Notes under the pieces: generated by a model
Database searches by the model: none
What the model was told of the DNA's origin: nothing
The model's input: only the letters and a program-made list of their open reading frames with translations
Program-made: the position numbers and the translations under genes
In this document: positions 1 through 9,348 of the stretch, piece by piece
Position numbering within the stretch: position 1 is the stretch's first letter
Layout: each line of letters begins with the position of its first letter
NCBI RefSeq assembly: GCF_040436365.1
Contig: NZ_AP026369.1
Coordinates: 1,489,501 to 1,553,500, forward strand
DNA from: Hydrogenimonas sp. SS33
GTDB taxonomy: Bacteria; Campylobacterota; Campylobacteria; Campylobacterales; Hydrogenimonadaceae
Length of the DNA stretch: 64,000 nt
Direction: 5' to 3'

Positions 1-376
1 CCAGGGAAACGGGAAGAAAAGGCATCCATCCGAGAATATAATCTCTTCCCTCACCGCTATAGAGTACTATGCCGAAAAGGCCCATCAAAACCAGGCTGGC
101 CAATACTGCGGCACGGACCAGGTTATGGGTACGGTTCAGGTCCACATAGGCAAGCACGATCGCACAAAGTGCAAAGATTTCGGAACGATAGAGGATGTCC
201 GGAAGATGAAAGAAGGATTTGAGAGAGATGAAGAAGAGCAAAACGGCGCCGATTACGACAAGAATGGCATTGATCACCGCGGCTTTTATCGCCTTCTCGT
301 TATCCGGCCATTCCGTATCGGGAAGCAGCAGCTGATTCAATACTCCCGCCCTTTCCGATACGCCCCTTTCCGCCAT
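1..376 (-). CDS. Partial membrane protein (N-terminal 125 residues)
   Basis: An open frame starts with ATG at 376, one base after the murE stop, and runs off the left edge, so it is probably the last visible gene of the nfu-TPR-murE operon. The visible part begins with about 30 polar residues and then has at least three hydrophobic segments (one reads AAVINAILVVIGAVLLFF), which indicates an inner-membrane protein. No catalytic motif is visible. A membrane-anchored signalling enzyme such as a diguanylate cyclase is possible, but only a guess. Confidence 0.6.
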   Translation of the reverse strand, partial: MAERGVSERAGVLNQLLLPDTEWPDNEKAIKAAVINAILVVIGAVLLFFISLKSFFHLPDILYRSEIFALCAIVLAYVDLNRTHNLVRAAVLASLVLMGLFGIVLYSGEGRDYILGWMPFLPVSL

Positions 377-377
377 A

Positions 378-1670
378 CTATCTCTCCCGCGAAAGAATTT
401 CCCGTATGACTTCCCTGTCATCAAAAGGGATTTTCTTTCCCCCTATCTCCTGCCAGGTTTCATCCCCTTTTCCCAACACCAGCAGCGCTTCGCCCTCCTG
501 AAGGTCCGCAAGGGCCCGGCGGATCGCCTCTTTCCGGTCCACGATCCTGACCACCTTCTCCTGCTCTTCGATCCCTTCCGCCATCTGTTCGATGATCACG
601 GCGGGATCTTCGCTTCGGGGGTTGTCGCTGGTCAGGTAGACCTTTTTGGCGACCATCGCCGCCGCCCGGCCCATTTTCGGCCGTTTGGTCGCGTCTCGGT
701 CGCCACCGGCGCCCAGGACGACGCGGATCTCCTTCTCTTTCAGGGAGTCGAGCACCTGCTTGATGCCGTCTTCGGTATGGGCGAAATCGACGATGACGAG
801 GGGGTCGTCGCTCACCTTCTCCATGCGCCCCGCCACGCCGGCGAAATTCTCCGCCGCCTCGGCGATGTCGCCCAGGTCCTCCCCCGTCAGCAGGTGGACC
901 GCCGCCATCGCCGCCGTGATGTTGTAGAGGTTGAAATGGCCCTGCAGCGGTGTTTCGAAGGGGACCACCTCTTCGAAATGTTTCAGCACCCCGCTGACAC
1001 CGCCGCCCAGGGCATAGGCCATCACTTTGTAGGTGGCGGGATTCTCGATGCCGTAGCCATAGGCGTTTTTGGGGTTGAACTGCAGAATATCCTCGTCCCG
1101 GTTGACCAGTTTACGGCTCTCGTCCTGAAAAAAGGCGCTCTTGACGGCCCGGTAGGCTTCGATGCTACCGTGGTAGTCGAGATGGTCGCTCGTGATATTG
1201 GTGTGGATTTTCAGGGAGAAGCCGATCCCCTCGATGCGGTTCTGGTCGATGGCGTGGGAGCTCACCTCCATGACGAAAAATTCGCACCCCCGCTCCCTCG
1301 CCATCGCCATGTGGGCGATGGTAGCGAGAGAGGGGGGCGTCGTCAGGGATTTTCCCTCCACCTTCTCATCGTCGATAAAGAGCCCCCGGGTCCCCTGCAG
1401 CGCCGTCTTGTACCCAAGGTCCAGCAGGAGGGAGTAGATGGCGGCGGCCGTCGTCGTCTTCCCGTTGGTGCCGGTGACGCCCACCACTTCCAGATCCCGC
1501 AGTCCCAGCTCGTCGATGAGCTCGGCGGGGGTGACGAAGGCGGCGCCTCTCTCTTTCGCCTCTGCGGCATAACGTTCATTCAGGCGTGTGGCGAGAAAAC
1601 GGCATGACGGGCCCGCTTCGCGGCTGTCATCGGTCACACATCCGACGTGCCCTTTGAAATCGACGGTCAC
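378..1670 (-). CDS. murE: UDP-N-acetylmuramoyl-L-alanyl-D-glutamate--2,6-diaminopimelate ligase
   Basis: Cytoplasmic Mur ligase that adds meso-diaminopimelate to UDP-MurNAc-L-Ala-D-Glu in peptidoglycan synthesis. The 430-residue protein carries the Mur-ligase P-loop GTNGKTTT at residues 67-74, the central-domain stretch FFVMEVSSHAID, and DNPRSEDP near the C-terminus. In MurE the DNPR form of that last motif selects diaminopimelate rather than lysine. It is shorter than the roughly 495-residue E. coli enzyme, mostly at the N-terminus. Two bases separate it from the upstream TPR gene. The nfu, TPR, murE order is also found in Helicobacter. Confidence 0.96.
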   Translation of the reverse strand: MTVDFKGHVGCVTDDSREAGPSCRFLATRLNERYAAEAKERGAAFVTPAELIDELGLRDLEVVGVTGTNGKTTTAAAIYSLLLDLGYKTALQGTRGLFIDDEKVEGKSLTTPPSLATIAHMAMARERGCEFFVMEVSSHAIDQNRIEGIGFSLKIHTNITSDHLDYHGSIEAYRAVKSAFFQDESRKLVNRDEDILQFNPKNAYGYGIENPATYKVMAYALGGGVSGVLKHFEEVVPFETPLQGHFNLYNITAAMAAVHLLTGEDLGDIAEAAENFAGVAGRMEKVSDDPLVIVDFAHTEDGIKQVLDSLKEKEIRVVLGAGGDRDATKRPKMGRAAAMVAKKVYLTSDNPRSEDPAVIIEQMAEGIEEQEKVVRIVDRKEAIRRALADLQEGEALLVLGKGDETWQEIGGKKIPFDDREVIREILSRER

Positions 1671-1672
1671 CT

Positions 1673-2242
1673 TCAGCCTTTGAGTTTTTCTATCAGATCC
1701 TGGATCTTCTCTTCACCGGGATAGGCCAACGCGGCGCCTTCGATGTAGCGCATCGCCATTTCGTTGAAACCGTTGTCGACCAGCTGCCTGATGAAATCGA
1801 GAAGGTCCTCTTTTTCGCTGATGATCACCCTGGTGGAGAACATGATATCCTCGAAAGCCCGGCGAAAGGAACCCCGCAGCTCGACGAGTTCCTTGAAATC
1901 GCGGTAGTTGATGCCGTTTTCGGGCTCGTCGTTGCCCAAAAGCGTCCCCTCCAGAAGGTCCGAAATCTTTTCAAGCGCCTGGTCCAACGAACCTATCATC
2001 TCTTCGATGATCCGCTCCGCCTCTTCGTTTCCCTCCTCCTTGAGCACCTGGTAATATTCGAAAAGAGCCTGCGCCTCTTCATCGTTTTCCACGGCGATGT
2101 CACTGAGTATGGCGCCGATTCGTGCCTCCTGCAGGTCGGGGTAATCCTTCAGAAGAATCCCGTACTCCCGCATCGCTTCGTCGTAGTCGCCCCGGTAAAA
2201 ATGGTTTTCGGCACGTTCGAGTCTCTTCTCTTTTCTTTTCAT
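1673..2242 (-). CDS. TPR-like conserved protein between nfu and murE
   Basis: A 189-residue acidic, helix-rich cytoplasmic protein without signal peptide or membrane segment. The N-terminal third looks like a tetratricopeptide repeat (NHFYRGDYDEAMREYGILLK, then a second degenerate helix pair), and the C-terminal end has another (GFNEMAMRYIEGAALAYPG). TPR units normally mediate protein contacts. No enzymatic motif is visible. A hypothetical gene at this place between nfu and murE is also known in Helicobacter pylori, so this looks like a vertically inherited lineage gene of unknown function. Confidence 0.8.
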   Translation of the reverse strand: MKRKEKRLERAENHFYRGDYDEAMREYGILLKDYPDLQEARIGAILSDIAVENDEEAQALFEYYQVLKEEGNEEAERIIEEMIGSLDQALEKISDLLEGTLLGNDEPENGINYRDFKELVELRGSFRRAFEDIMFSTRVIISEKEDLLDFIRQLVDNGFNEMAMRYIEGAALAYPGEEKIQDLIEKLKG

Positions 2243-2285
2243 CGGTTTCGCAAAATCCTCTTTTTAAAAATATTATGGTTTTTCA

Positions 2286-2564
2286 TCAGCCCATCTGATC
2301 CCACTGGTTCTCCATGCCCACCGGCACGTTGACCACTTCGATCTCGGGGTGGATATCCATCCGCATCTGCCTCTCCACGCCGTACTTCAGGGTCGAGCCG
2401 CTGCTGGCGCATCCGATGCAGGCTCCCTGGAGCTGGACATAGACTTTGCCGTTCTTGACACCGAGCAGCTTGATATCCCCGCCGTCCAGCGCCAGCGAGG
2501 GACGGATCTTTTCGATGACATTTTCCACTGCCGGATAGAGATCTTCGTCACTGAAAGGTATCAT
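2286..2564 (-). CDS. NifU C-terminal-domain (Nfu-type) Fe-S scaffold protein
   Basis: A 92-residue protein that is essentially one Nfu domain. It has the LALDGGDIKLLGV start of the fold and the paired cysteines CIGCASS, the CxxC that holds a transferable Fe-S cluster at a subunit interface. Nfu proteins hand clusters to target apoproteins. There is no U-type IscU domain, so this is an Nfu carrier rather than a full NifU. It is the first gene behind the promoter at 2612-2640, followed by the TPR gene and murE. Confidence 0.92.
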   Translation of the reverse strand: MIPFSDEDLYPAVENVIEKIRPSLALDGGDIKLLGVKNGKVYVQLQGACIGCASSGSTLKYGVERQMRMDIHPEIEVVNVPVGMENQWDQMG

Positions 2565-2611
2565 GAATATCGTCCTGTTGGATAATTTGGTTAAACCTCT
2601 AAAACAGGGCT

Positions 2612-2640
2612 ATCATAACAAAAAAGTGTCGCTTTGGCAA
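2612..2640 (-). promoter_or_regulatory. Sigma70-type promoter of the nfu-TPR-murE operon
   Basis: On the minus strand TTGCCA (2640-2635) and TATGAT (2617-2612) are separated by exactly 17 bp, 48 bp upstream of the nfu start codon. Seen in sequence; activity is inferred. Confidence 0.7.
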
Positions 2641-2686
2641 CTCGCGGGATGACGAATGGAAAGGGAGTTTGGGGTGTTTGCAGAGT

Positions 2687-2706
2687 GCCGGGGCAAAACC
2701 CCCGGC
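2687..2706 (-). terminator. GC-rich hairpin at the end of the ribosomal superoperon
   Basis: GCCGGGG and CCCCGGC form a 7-bp stem with a 6-nt loop, just downstream of the rplQ stop at 2714. No U-tract follows, so it may stabilise the 3' end or act only partly as a terminator. Confidence 0.5.
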
Positions 2707-2713
2707 GCCGGTA

Positions 2714-3064
2714 TCAGACCAGCTCGATAATCGCCATGTCGGCAGAGTCGCCGCGGCGTTGTCGTGTTTTGATGATGCGGGTGTAACCGCCGTTGCGTTC
2801 CGCATATTTGGGCGCGATCTCTTCGACCAGTTTCTTGGTCGCCTGTTTGTCCTGCAGTTTCGCAAATACCGCGCGGTGCGCGTTGAAATCGCCTGCTTTG
2901 GCTCGGGTTACCATCTTTTCGAAAACGCTGCGAAGCGTCTTCGCCTTGGCGAGCGTGGTCTCGATGCGGCCATGCTCGATCAGTGCGATGGAGAGGTTTT
3001 TCAGCAAAGCAGCGCGATGAGAAGAGGTTCGGCTCAGTTTGCGATATCCATGTCGATGTCTCAT
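2714..3064 (-). CDS. rplQ: Large-subunit ribosomal protein L17 (bL17)
   Basis: The 116-residue protein starts [17 protein letters not shown], the near-invariant bL17 N-terminus that lines the outer rim of the exit tunnel. It is slightly shorter than E. coli L17 (127) because the C-terminal tail is trimmed. It is the promoter-distal gene of the alpha operon, 23 bp after rpoA, and is followed by the hairpin at 2687-2706. Confidence 0.97.
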   Translation of the reverse strand: MRHRHGYRKLSRTSSHRAALLKNLSIALIEHGRIETTLAKAKTLRSVFEKMVTRAKAGDFNAHRAVFAKLQDKQATKKLVEEIAPKYAERNGGYTRIIKTRQRRGDSADMAIIELV

Positions 3065-3087
3065 CGTTCAGTCCTTATGTTGTTTCG

Positions 3088-4092
3088 TTATTTCGATGCG
3101 TCGATTTTGTTCTTGAGCTGTTTGGCCGTCTCTTCGTCGATTTCCGTTCCGACGGGGAATCCGGCCTCTTCCAGCTTCGCTTTGATCTCTTCGAGGGATT
3201 TTTTCCCCAGGTTTTTGATCTCTTTGAGTTCGTTTTCGCTCATCAGCACGAGTTCGCCGACATACTTGAGCCCCGCGCGCTCCAGGGAGTTGAAGCTGCG
3301 TGCGCTCAGACCCAGCGTTTCGAGTCCCTGCATCAGCTTCTTGACGACGGGATTTTCCGCCGCCGGCGTCGCCGCTTCCGACTCGACGTCGATGTCGAGG
3401 ATGTTATTGAAAACCGACATCTGCCGGTACATCACCTCGATCGTGTTCTTGAATGCCGTCGCGGGGTCGATCTGTCCGTCAGTTTCGATGTCGAAGACGA
3501 TCTTTTCGTAGTTGGGATTGTCTTCGACCAGCATGTTCTCGATGGTGTAGTTGGCGGCGCGTACCGGCGTGAAGAAGGCGTCCAGCGCGATGTACCCTTC
3601 GGGAAGGGAATCACGCAGCTCTTCGCTGGGTACGTAGCCGATACCCTGGTGAATCAGCAGGCTGAAGTTGAGCTCCGCATCTTCGTTGAGGGTAGCCAGG
3701 AAGCCGTCGGGCGTCACCACTTCGACCTGGTCGTTGTCCAGGTCGGCACCGCGGATCTCCATGGGTCCGCTGAAGCTGTAATTCACCTCCACCTTCTTCT
3801 CGTCCCCTTTGATCTTGAATCGCAGGTTCTTGAGGTTGATGATGAAGACGGCGACATCTTCCAGCATGCCGCGGATCGAATCGAACTCGTGCGATGCCCC
3901 TTCGATCTTCACACCGATCGGCGCGTAGCCGATGGTGCTGCCCAGCAACAGCCGGCGGATCGGATGGGCCAGGGAAACCGCATACCCCGTTTCGAATGGG
4001 TAGGCGACGATGCGCATGCGGTTTTCGCCGGTCTTTTCGATCTCGACCTCGCTCGGCATAAAGGGTGTTGTTTTGATTCGTTTCATGGGCAA
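3088..4092 (-). CDS. rpoA: DNA-directed RNA polymerase subunit alpha
   Basis: A 334-residue alpha subunit. The N-terminal dimerisation and assembly domain (about residues 1-225) contains [20 protein letters not shown]. After an acidic linker (about 230-250) comes the helix-hairpin-helix C-terminal domain, with [18 protein letters not shown] and [17 protein letters not shown], which contacts UP elements and activators. The length is close to the 329 of E. coli. It lies between rpsD and rplQ, the standard alpha-operon order. Confidence 0.98.
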   Translation of the reverse strand: MPMKRIKTTPFMPSEVEIEKTGENRMRIVAYPFETGYAVSLAHPIRRLLLGSTIGYAPIGVKIEGASHEFDSIRGMLEDVAVFIINLKNLRFKIKGDEKKVEVNYSFSGPMEIRGADLDNDQVEVVTPDGFLATLNEDAELNFSLLIHQGIGYVPSEELRDSLPEGYIALDAFFTPVRAANYTIENMLVEDNPNYEKIVFDIETDGQIDPATAFKNTIEVMYRQMSVFNNILDIDVESEAATPAAENPVVKKLMQGLETLGLSARSFNSLERAGLKYVGELVLMSENELKEIKNLGKKSLEEIKAKLEEAGFPVGTEIDEETAKQLKNKIDASK

Positions 4093-4109
4093 CTCGCTTT
4101 GTCTGTTTA

Positions 4110-4736
4110 TTATTTGCTGTAAAGCTCGACGATCAATCGCTCTTCGACGGGGATGACGACCTCTTCACGCTCGGGAATACGGGTGAAGATGCCGAACACT
4201 TTGTCGTGGTCGACGTCGACCCAGGGAGCGATACCGGTCTGGCGTGTCAGCTCCATCGCCCGCTGGATCTGGGGATTGTTTTTGCTCTTTTCGCGAATCT
4301 CGATCTTCTGACCGGGCTTGACCCGGAAAGAGGGGATGTTGACGCGCTTGCCGTCGACCAGTACGTGGCCGTGTGTCACGAGCTGACGCGCAAAAGCGCG
4401 CGTCGTGGCGAATCCCATGCGGTAGACCACATTGTCCAGACGGCGCTCCAGCAGAGCGATCAGATTCTCCCCAGTGTTGCCTTCCATGCGGTTGGCGTCT
4501 TTGAAAAGCCGGCGGAACTGCTTCTCGCCGACACCGTACATATATTTCGCTTTCTGCTTTTCACGAAGCTGCAGGCCGTACTGGCTGATCTTCGTGCGGC
4601 GCTGTCCATGCTGCCCGGGTGCGTAGGGCCGCTTGTCCAGAGCGCTCTTTCCTGCAAGTCTACGTTCGCCTTTGAGTCCGAGACTCACGCCAAGGCGACG
4701 TTCGATTTTTTCTACCGGTCCTCTATATCGTGCCAT
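4110..4736 (-). CDS. rpsD: Small-subunit ribosomal protein S4 (uS4)
   Basis: The 208-residue primary 16S rRNA-binding protein starts [16 protein letters not shown] and carries the S4 RNA-binding domain around [20 protein letters not shown]. In E. coli, S4 also represses its own operon by binding the mRNA leader; no such site was identified here. The N-terminus lacks the Cys zinc finger seen in some bacterial S4 proteins. It follows rpsK by 9 bp. Confidence 0.98.
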   Translation of the reverse strand: MARYRGPVEKIERRLGVSLGLKGERRLAGKSALDKRPYAPGQHGQRRTKISQYGLQLREKQKAKYMYGVGEKQFRRLFKDANRMEGNTGENLIALLERRLDNVVYRMGFATTRAFARQLVTHGHVLVDGKRVNIPSFRVKPGQKIEIREKSKNNPQIQRAMELTRQTGIAPWVDVDHDKVFGIFTRIPEREEVVIPVEERLIVELYSK

Positions 4737-4745
4737 CTCGTCCCC

Positions 4746-5138
4746 TTATACTCGTCGTCGTTTCGGAGGTCTGCAACCGTTGTGGGGCAGAGGCGTGATG
4801 TCTTTGAACCACATCACGCGGATACCCTCGATTGCGCCTACGCTTTTCACTGCGGTCTCGCGGCCGCTGCCGGGACCCTGTACCTTGATGCCGACCTCTT
4901 TGATGCCGTGTTCCATCGCTTTGGCCATCGCATCTTCCACCGCCTGCTGTGCGGCATAGGGAGTCGATTTCTTGCTGCCTTTGAATCCGAGGGATCCGGC
5001 GCTGCTCCATGCGATGACGTTGCCCGCTTCGTCGGTGACGGTGATGACCGTGTTGTTGTAGGTCGCGCTGATGTAGACCACACCGCGCGCGATATTCTTC
5101 TTGACGATCTTTTTTCTGGTTGCTTTTCGTTTAGCCAC
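4746..5138 (-). CDS. rpsK: Small-subunit ribosomal protein S11 (uS11)
   Basis: The 130-residue platform protein starts [19 protein letters not shown] and has the conserved [20 protein letters not shown], and a C-terminus rich in Arg and Lys ([11 protein letters not shown]). Length matches E. coli (129). It lies 11 bp after rpsM and before rpsD in the alpha operon. Confidence 0.98.
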   Translation of the reverse strand: MAKRKATRKKIVKKNIARGVVYISATYNNTVITVTDEAGNVIAWSSAGSLGFKGSKKSTPYAAQQAVEDAMAKAMEHGIKEVGIKVQGPGSGRETAVKSVGAIEGIRVMWFKDITPLPHNGCRPPKRRRV

Positions 5139-5149
5139 GTCTTCTCTCC

Positions 5150-5518
5150 TTACTTGCTTGCCGCGCCGACGGTTTTACGTTTACCTTTGCGTGTACGCGC
5201 ATTGGTTTTCGTTTTCTGTCCGCGAACCGGAAGACCGCGTCGGTGGCGAAGACCGCGATAGTTGCCCAGGTCCATCAACGCTTTGATGTCCATAGCCACT
5301 TTCTTGCGCAGGTCACCCTCGACCATATAGTTCTGCTGAATTTCGTTACGAATGGCGGCCGCTTCCTCTTCGGTGAGTTCGTGGACACGCTTGTCGTAGC
5401 TGATGCCTGTCGCATCCAGGATCTTTCTGGAAGTGGTCAGGCCGATACCGTAGATGTATGTCAGCGCATACTCCATCCGTTTTTTCTTGGGAAGATCAAC
5501 ACCTGCAATACGTGCCAT
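5150..5518 (-). CDS. rpsM: Small-subunit ribosomal protein S13 (uS13)
   Basis: The 122-residue head protein starts [19 protein letters not shown] and contains [20 protein letters not shown], the basic segment that contacts 16S rRNA and the P-site tRNA. Only 3 bp separate it from rpmJ upstream. With rpmJ it begins the alpha part of the superoperon, downstream of the unusual 600-bp spacer. Confidence 0.98.
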   Translation of the reverse strand: MARIAGVDLPKKKRMEYALTYIYGIGLTTSRKILDATGISYDKRVHELTEEEAAAIRNEIQQNYMVEGDLRKKVAMDIKALMDLGNYRGLRHRRGLPVRGQKTKTNARTRKGKRKTVGAASK

Positions 5519-5521
5519 CTT

Positions 5522-5635
5522 TTATCCTTGTCTCTGTTTGTGTTTGGGGTTCACACAGATGACGCGAACAATGCCTTTTCGTTTGATGATCTTGCATTTG
5601 TCGCACATCTTCTTGACCGAAGGTCTGACTTTCAT
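5522..5635 (-). CDS. rpmJ: Large-subunit ribosomal protein L36 (bL36)
   Basis: A 37-residue gene. The product starts [20 protein letters not shown] and ends [10 protein letters not shown]. It keeps the CxxC...C...H zinc ligands (C11, C14, C27, H32), so this is the zinc-binding C+ form. The ATG at 5635 follows GGAG on the minus strand. It is the first gene after the noncoding spacer 5636-6233. Confidence 0.95.
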   Translation of the reverse strand: MKVRPSVKKMCDKCKIIKRKGIVRVICVNPKHKQRQG

Positions 5636-6233
5636 TTTTGTCTCCTTGATACGCTTTCCGAACGAAGTCCGGAAAGCTACGATGACTCTGCGTCCGCTTC
5701 GGCAGCGGGCCCGCCACGCTAGCGTGGCTTCGCCGGCTATCGCCGCCGGATCGCTGAAACCTTATATCGAGGCGAATGTCTATCAAGACACTCTATGCTC
5801 GACACCAATGCCGGGCTCACGCGCAGCCAAGCCGCGCTTTTTGCCACCTTGCGTCTTGCCTTATCCCGCGTCTTATGGAGCAAACATGCCGCTGAAAAAT
5901 AGAGCTTTGTTCATTGCACCATCGGATCGCTAAAACGGTTGAAGTCAAGCGCCGTGCAAACATCTTAGCACTACGCGCTCAACACTCAACACAAAAAAGC
6001 GTAGCTTCTACCCACTACCCACTACTAAATGTGCGCAGCGGGTGTCTCACTACCCACTTTTTTCATGCACTGCCCCGACGCTGCCGCACGCTGCGGCAAT
6101 CGCGCCCCTTTTTGTATAGGTTGGGCGAGAAATTCCGGCCCGACCGACCCTTGCATAAGCAGTGCCACTTATGCAAAACTCCTTCATGTAGATGGAAAAG
6201 GGGATGGAATAATACCTTAAGCGAACTTACAGG
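5636..6233. other. Noncoding spacer inside the ribosomal superoperon, rich in inverted repeats
   Basis: About 600 bp between infA and rpmJ, genes that are normally adjacent. No frame has a recognisable product. It holds several perfect or near-perfect inverted repeats: GCTTTCCG/CGGAAAGC at 5653-5677, the 16-bp palindrome GCCACGCTAGCGTGGC at 5713-5728, GCGCaGC/GCcGCGC at 5821-5837 followed by TTTTT, TGCCGCA/TGCGGCA at 6082-6098, and TTGCATAAG/CTTATGCAA at 6151-6176. Short tracts of TACCCAC near 6008-6022 and 6050-6056 match the complement of the GTGGGTA heptamer array at 17001. It may be a degraded insertion or carry an internal promoter and leader. Confidence 0.75.
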
Positions 6234-6452
6234 TTACTTATACCTATAAGTTATTCGTCCCTTGTCGAGGCTGTAGGGTGTCAGTTCCACTTTGACCCTG
6301 TCACCGGGAAGAATGCGGATATAGTGCATGCGCATCTTGCCGGCGATGTGGCAGAGTACCACATGCCCGTTGTCCAGCTCCACCCGGAACGTAGCGTTGG
6401 GAAGCGCTTCGATTACTTTGCCGTCGATCTCTATGACGTCGTCTTTTGCCAT
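6234..6452 (-). CDS. infA: Translation initiation factor IF-1
   Basis: The 72-residue single S1/OB-fold factor starts [19 protein letters not shown] and contains [19 protein letters not shown], which is diagnostic for IF-1. It blocks the ribosomal A site during initiation. The ATG at 6452 was chosen because the product then has exactly the E. coli length; the frame is open further upstream into map but is not IF-1-like there. It lies 13 bp after map with an AAAGGAG ribosome-binding site. Confidence 0.98.
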   Translation of the reverse strand: MAKDDVIEIDGKVIEALPNATFRVELDNGHVVLCHIAGKMRMHYIRILPGDRVKVELTPYSLDKGRITYRYK

Positions 6453-6465
6453 ACTCGTTTCTCCT

Positions 6466-7224
6466 TTAGGGTTGCGATAGTATTTCCGCTTTGCCGCCGA
6501 TGACGGCGACGGTATGCTCGTAGTGGCTGCCCCGCCTGCCGTCTTCGCTGACAACCGACCATTTGTCCTCTTTGATGACCGGTGTGCCGCTCTTTTGACA
6601 GATCATCGGCTCCAGGCAGAAAACCATGCCGTTTTTGATTTTCGGCCCGCTCTTGGGAGATCCGTGCTCGAGGTAGTTCGGAATCTCGGGCTCTTCGTGG
6701 GGTTTGCGCCCGATGCCGTGGCCGCAGAAGCTCAGGAGCGGCTTGAAACCGCGCCCTTCGATGAAGTTCTCCAGCTCCAGGCTCAGCTCCTTGAAGCGCA
6801 GCCCCGGCCGGATGATCTCGATGGCGTGGTAGAGAGCGTCTTTGGCGCAGGCGATGAGCCGCTCGTCCTCTTCCGATATCTCGCCTATCGGCATCGTGAT
6901 GGCGGCATCACCGTACCACCCCTCCACTTCGGTGCCGATATCCAGTCCCAGTATATCCCCCTCTTTCACTTTCGTGTCGTCGGGAATACCGTGGATGATC
7001 ACTTCATTCAGGGAGGTGCAGACAGCCGCCGGAAAGCCGTAGAGCCCCTTGAAGGAGGGGCGTGCCCCTCTGCTTCTGAGGAACGCTTCGCCCATGGCGT
7101 CGATCTCTTTGAGGGTCATGCCGGGTTTGACCGTCTCGCGCAGATATGCGAGGGTCTCCCCGACGATGCGGTTGGCGGTGCGGAGTTTCTCTATTTCGGC
7201 TGGTTTGCGAATCGCGATGGCCAT
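6466..7224 (-). CDS. map: Methionine aminopeptidase, type I
   Basis: Removes N-terminal methionine from nascent chains. The 252-residue protein has the pita-bread metal ligands in context: the Asp pair in [19 protein letters not shown], the His in [17 protein letters not shown], and a downstream Glu in VFCLEPMIC. There is no N-terminal zinc-finger extension, so it is type Ia. It lies between secY (3-bp gap) and infA, the conserved rplO-secY-map-infA arrangement. Confidence 0.97.
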   Translation of the reverse strand: MAIAIRKPAEIEKLRTANRIVGETLAYLRETVKPGMTLKEIDAMGEAFLRSRGARPSFKGLYGFPAAVCTSLNEVIIHGIPDDTKVKEGDILGLDIGTEVEGWYGDAAITMPIGEISEEDERLIACAKDALYHAIEIIRPGLRFKELSLELENFIEGRGFKPLLSFCGHGIGRKPHEEPEIPNYLEHGSPKSGPKIKNGMVFCLEPMICQKSGTPVIKEDKWSVVSEDGRRGSHYEHTVAVIGGKAEILSQP

Positions 7225-7227
7225 CGA

Positions 7228-8490
7228 TCAGAGGCCCACCGCGCTCAGCGTTTCATACTTGCTCATATAGATCTGCGCCTCGATTTTGCGCATCGTATCC
7301 AGAGCGACCTGCACGACAATGAGTACCGCCGTTCCGCCGAAGTAGAAGGGGACCCCCATGCTCTTGACCAGAATCCACGGAAGGGTGGAGATAATGGCCA
7401 GATAGATGGCGCCCCAGAAGGTCAGTCGGCTCGCCACTTCGTTGAGATAATGCGCCGTGCTTTCCCCCGGCCTGACACCGGGAATGAAGCCGCCCTGGCG
7501 TTTCAGGTTGTCGGCGATATCTTTCGCGTTGAAGACGATCGACGCGTAGAAGTAGGCGAAGAAGACGACCAGCAGGAACATCATCAGGTTGAAGGTGTAG
7601 CTGTTGGGGTTCAGGAAATCGGAGATCTTCTGAATGATCGGATTGGTCGACGCCTGGAGGATCGTACTCGGGAACATCAGGATCGCCGAGGCGAAAATGG
7701 GCGGAATGACGCCGCTCAGGTTCACCTTGATCGGGATGTAGTTCATGACCCGCTTCTTCTGGTTCTGCATCATCACCTTCCGGGAGTAGCTGACGGGAAC
7801 CCGCCGCTCACCCAGCTCCACATAGATGATGAAGCCGACCGTGACGATGATGATCGCCAGAATGGCCAGCACCACCAGAAAGTTGAGTTCGCCGGTGTTG
7901 ACCAGGTTGATCGTTCCTCCGATGGCGGTGGGAATGGAGCTGACGATCCCCGCAAAGATGATCAGCGAGATACCGTTGCCCACACCCCGCTGGGTGATCT
8001 GCTCACCGATCCACATCAGCAGCATCGTTCCCGTCAGCATCGAGAAGGCGGCGATGACGATGAAGGAGGTAGAGTCGATCATGATGGCGCTTTCGCCCCC
8101 CTTGCCCGTCAGGCTCTGGAGTCCTATCGAAACGCCCACGGCCTGGATCAGGGTGATGGCGATGGTGGCATACCGGATAATCTGCATATATTTGGTCATG
8201 CCGTCGCGCTCTTTCTTCATCTTGCCCAGTTCGGGGAAGGTGGCGGCGAGAAGTTCCATGATGATCGAAGCGGTGATGTAGGGCATGATGCCCAGGGAGA
8301 TGATGCTCAGACGGCTGATCGCCTTGCCGCTGAACATGTTGAACATGCCCAGGGCGTTGTTGGCGTTGGTGTCGAAAAACTCTTTGATGACGTCGATGTT
8401 GACGCCCGGAACCGGCACATAGGCCAGAATCCGGTACGCCAGCAGAAATCCCAAAGTGATCAGGATTTTGTTGACCAATGACTTAGGCAT
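7228..8490 (-). CDS. secY: Protein translocase channel subunit SecY
   Basis: The 420-residue polytopic membrane protein forms the Sec channel with SecE and SecG. It starts MPKSLVNKILITLGFLLAYR and has the SecY hallmarks VPVPGVN, ALGIMPYITASIIMELL-like segment (here SLGIMPYITASIIMELL) and GIVSSIPTAIGG. Ten membrane segments are expected. It is slightly shorter than the E. coli protein (443). It lies between rplO and map with 2- and 3-bp gaps, as usual in the spc operon. Confidence 0.98.
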   Translation of the reverse strand: MPKSLVNKILITLGFLLAYRILAYVPVPGVNIDVIKEFFDTNANNALGMFNMFSGKAISRLSIISLGIMPYITASIIMELLAATFPELGKMKKERDGMTKYMQIIRYATIAITLIQAVGVSIGLQSLTGKGGESAIMIDSTSFIVIAAFSMLTGTMLLMWIGEQITQRGVGNGISLIIFAGIVSSIPTAIGGTINLVNTGELNFLVVLAILAIIIVTVGFIIYVELGERRVPVSYSRKVMMQNQKKRVMNYIPIKVNLSGVIPPIFASAILMFPSTILQASTNPIIQKISDFLNPNSYTFNLMMFLLVVFFAYFYASIVFNAKDIADNLKRQGGFIPGVRPGESTAHYLNEVASRLTFWGAIYLAIISTLPWILVKSMGVPFYFGGTAVLIVVQVALDTMRKIEAQIYMSKYETLSAVGL

Positions 8491-8492
8491 GG

Positions 8493-8891
8493 TTATTTTC
8501 CGCTGGTCGTGATTCGCTCGTCTTTGATTTTCGCGGCAAGGTCTTTGGCACCTTTGCCGATCAATTTAACGCGCTCGTGTTTACCTTTGATGGTATGGAC
8601 CGTGGCAATGGTCTCCAGGGTGATCTCTTCCAGCTCTGCGACGGCCGGTACGCGCTCGATGTTGATGACGTAGGGCTTGGTGATGTGGGAGCGGAAACCG
8701 ACTTTGGGAAGGCGGCGCTGAATGGGCTGCTGTCCACCCTCGAAGCCGCGCTTCTCCTTGTAGCCGGTACGGGCCTTCTGGCCCTTGTGTCCGCGGGTCG
8801 CGGTCTTACCCATGCCGCTTCCCTGTCCGCGTCCGACACGTTTGCGCTTGCTGGTGCTGCCCTGTGCGTTGGTGAGGTTGTGCAGTGACAT
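8493..8891 (-). CDS. rplO: Large-subunit ribosomal protein L15 (uL15)
   Basis: The 132-residue late-assembly protein starts with a Gly/Arg/Lys-rich tail ([22 protein letters not shown]) that penetrates 23S rRNA, followed by [17 protein letters not shown]. It is shorter than E. coli L15 (144). It precedes secY by 2 bp and follows rpsE by 3 bp. Confidence 0.97.
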   Translation of the reverse strand: MSLHNLTNAQGSTSKRKRVGRGQGSGMGKTATRGHKGQKARTGYKEKRGFEGGQQPIQRRLPKVGFRSHITKPYVINIERVPAVAELEEITLETIATVHTIKGKHERVKLIGKGAKDLAAKIKDERITTSGK

Positions 8892-8894
8892 CGC

Positions 8895-9338
8895 TTATCC
8901 TTTGATTCGGCTCAGGGCTTCAACGGTGGCACGAACGAGGTTGTTCGGGTTGTTGGAGCCCAGTGATTTTGTCAGGATATCCTTGATACCCGCCAGTTCG
9001 ATGACCGGACGTGCCGCGCCACCGGCGATAACTCCCGTACCTTCGGAGGCCGGCTTGAGCAGAATTTTGCTCGAGTTGTACTTGTGCTCGATATCGTGCG
9101 CGATCGTCGATCCCTTGATGTTGACCTTGACGAGGTTCTTGAACGCTTCGTCGATCCCTTTGCGGATCGCGTCGGGAACCTCTTTCGCTTTTCCCATGCC
9201 GTATCCGACGGTGCCGTTACGGTCGCCTACGACCACCAGCGCGGTGAATCGGAAGCGGCGTCCGCCCTTGACGACCTTGGTGACGCGGCCGATGTTGACG
9301 ATGACTTCTTCGAAATCTTCTCTGTTGATGTTTTCCAT
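8895..9338 (-). CDS. rpsE: Small-subunit ribosomal protein S5 (uS5)
   Basis: The 147-residue protein at the mRNA entry site has the double-stranded-RNA-binding N-terminal half ([21 protein letters not shown]) and the C-terminal [19 protein letters not shown]. The start at 9338 ([11 protein letters not shown]) was chosen over an in-frame upstream codon at 9371, because the latter would overlap rplR by 23 bp and add residues foreign to S5. It follows rplR by 10 bp. Confidence 0.95.
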   Translation of the reverse strand: MENINREDFEEVIVNIGRVTKVVKGGRRFRFTALVVVGDRNGTVGYGMGKAKEVPDAIRKGIDEAFKNLVKVNIKGSTIAHDIEHKYNSSKILLKPASEGTGVIAGGAARPVIELAGIKDILTKSLGSNNPNNLVRATVEALSRIKG

Positions 9339-9348
9339 TGTTCTACCC

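Noticed and set aside
125-409. A 94-codon frame on the plus strand
   Set aside because: Antisense to the partial membrane protein that follows murE, without motifs of its own.
5821-5842. A hairpin with TTTTT on the plus strand as a terminator
   Set aside because: No plus-strand gene or promoter is evident before it, so a terminator role has nothing to act on. Kept only as one of the spacer's inverted repeats.
5454-6249. Open frames on the plus strand across the infA-rpmJ spacer
   Set aside because: No ribosome-binding sites, no recognisable protein features, and they cross inverted repeats. I treat the spacer as noncoding.
6514-8481. A 655-codon open frame on the plus strand
   Set aside because: It is antisense to map and secY, whose products are unmistakable. 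The frame is open because of GC-rich codon bias, and its translation is a low-complexity His/Asp/Gly-rich string.
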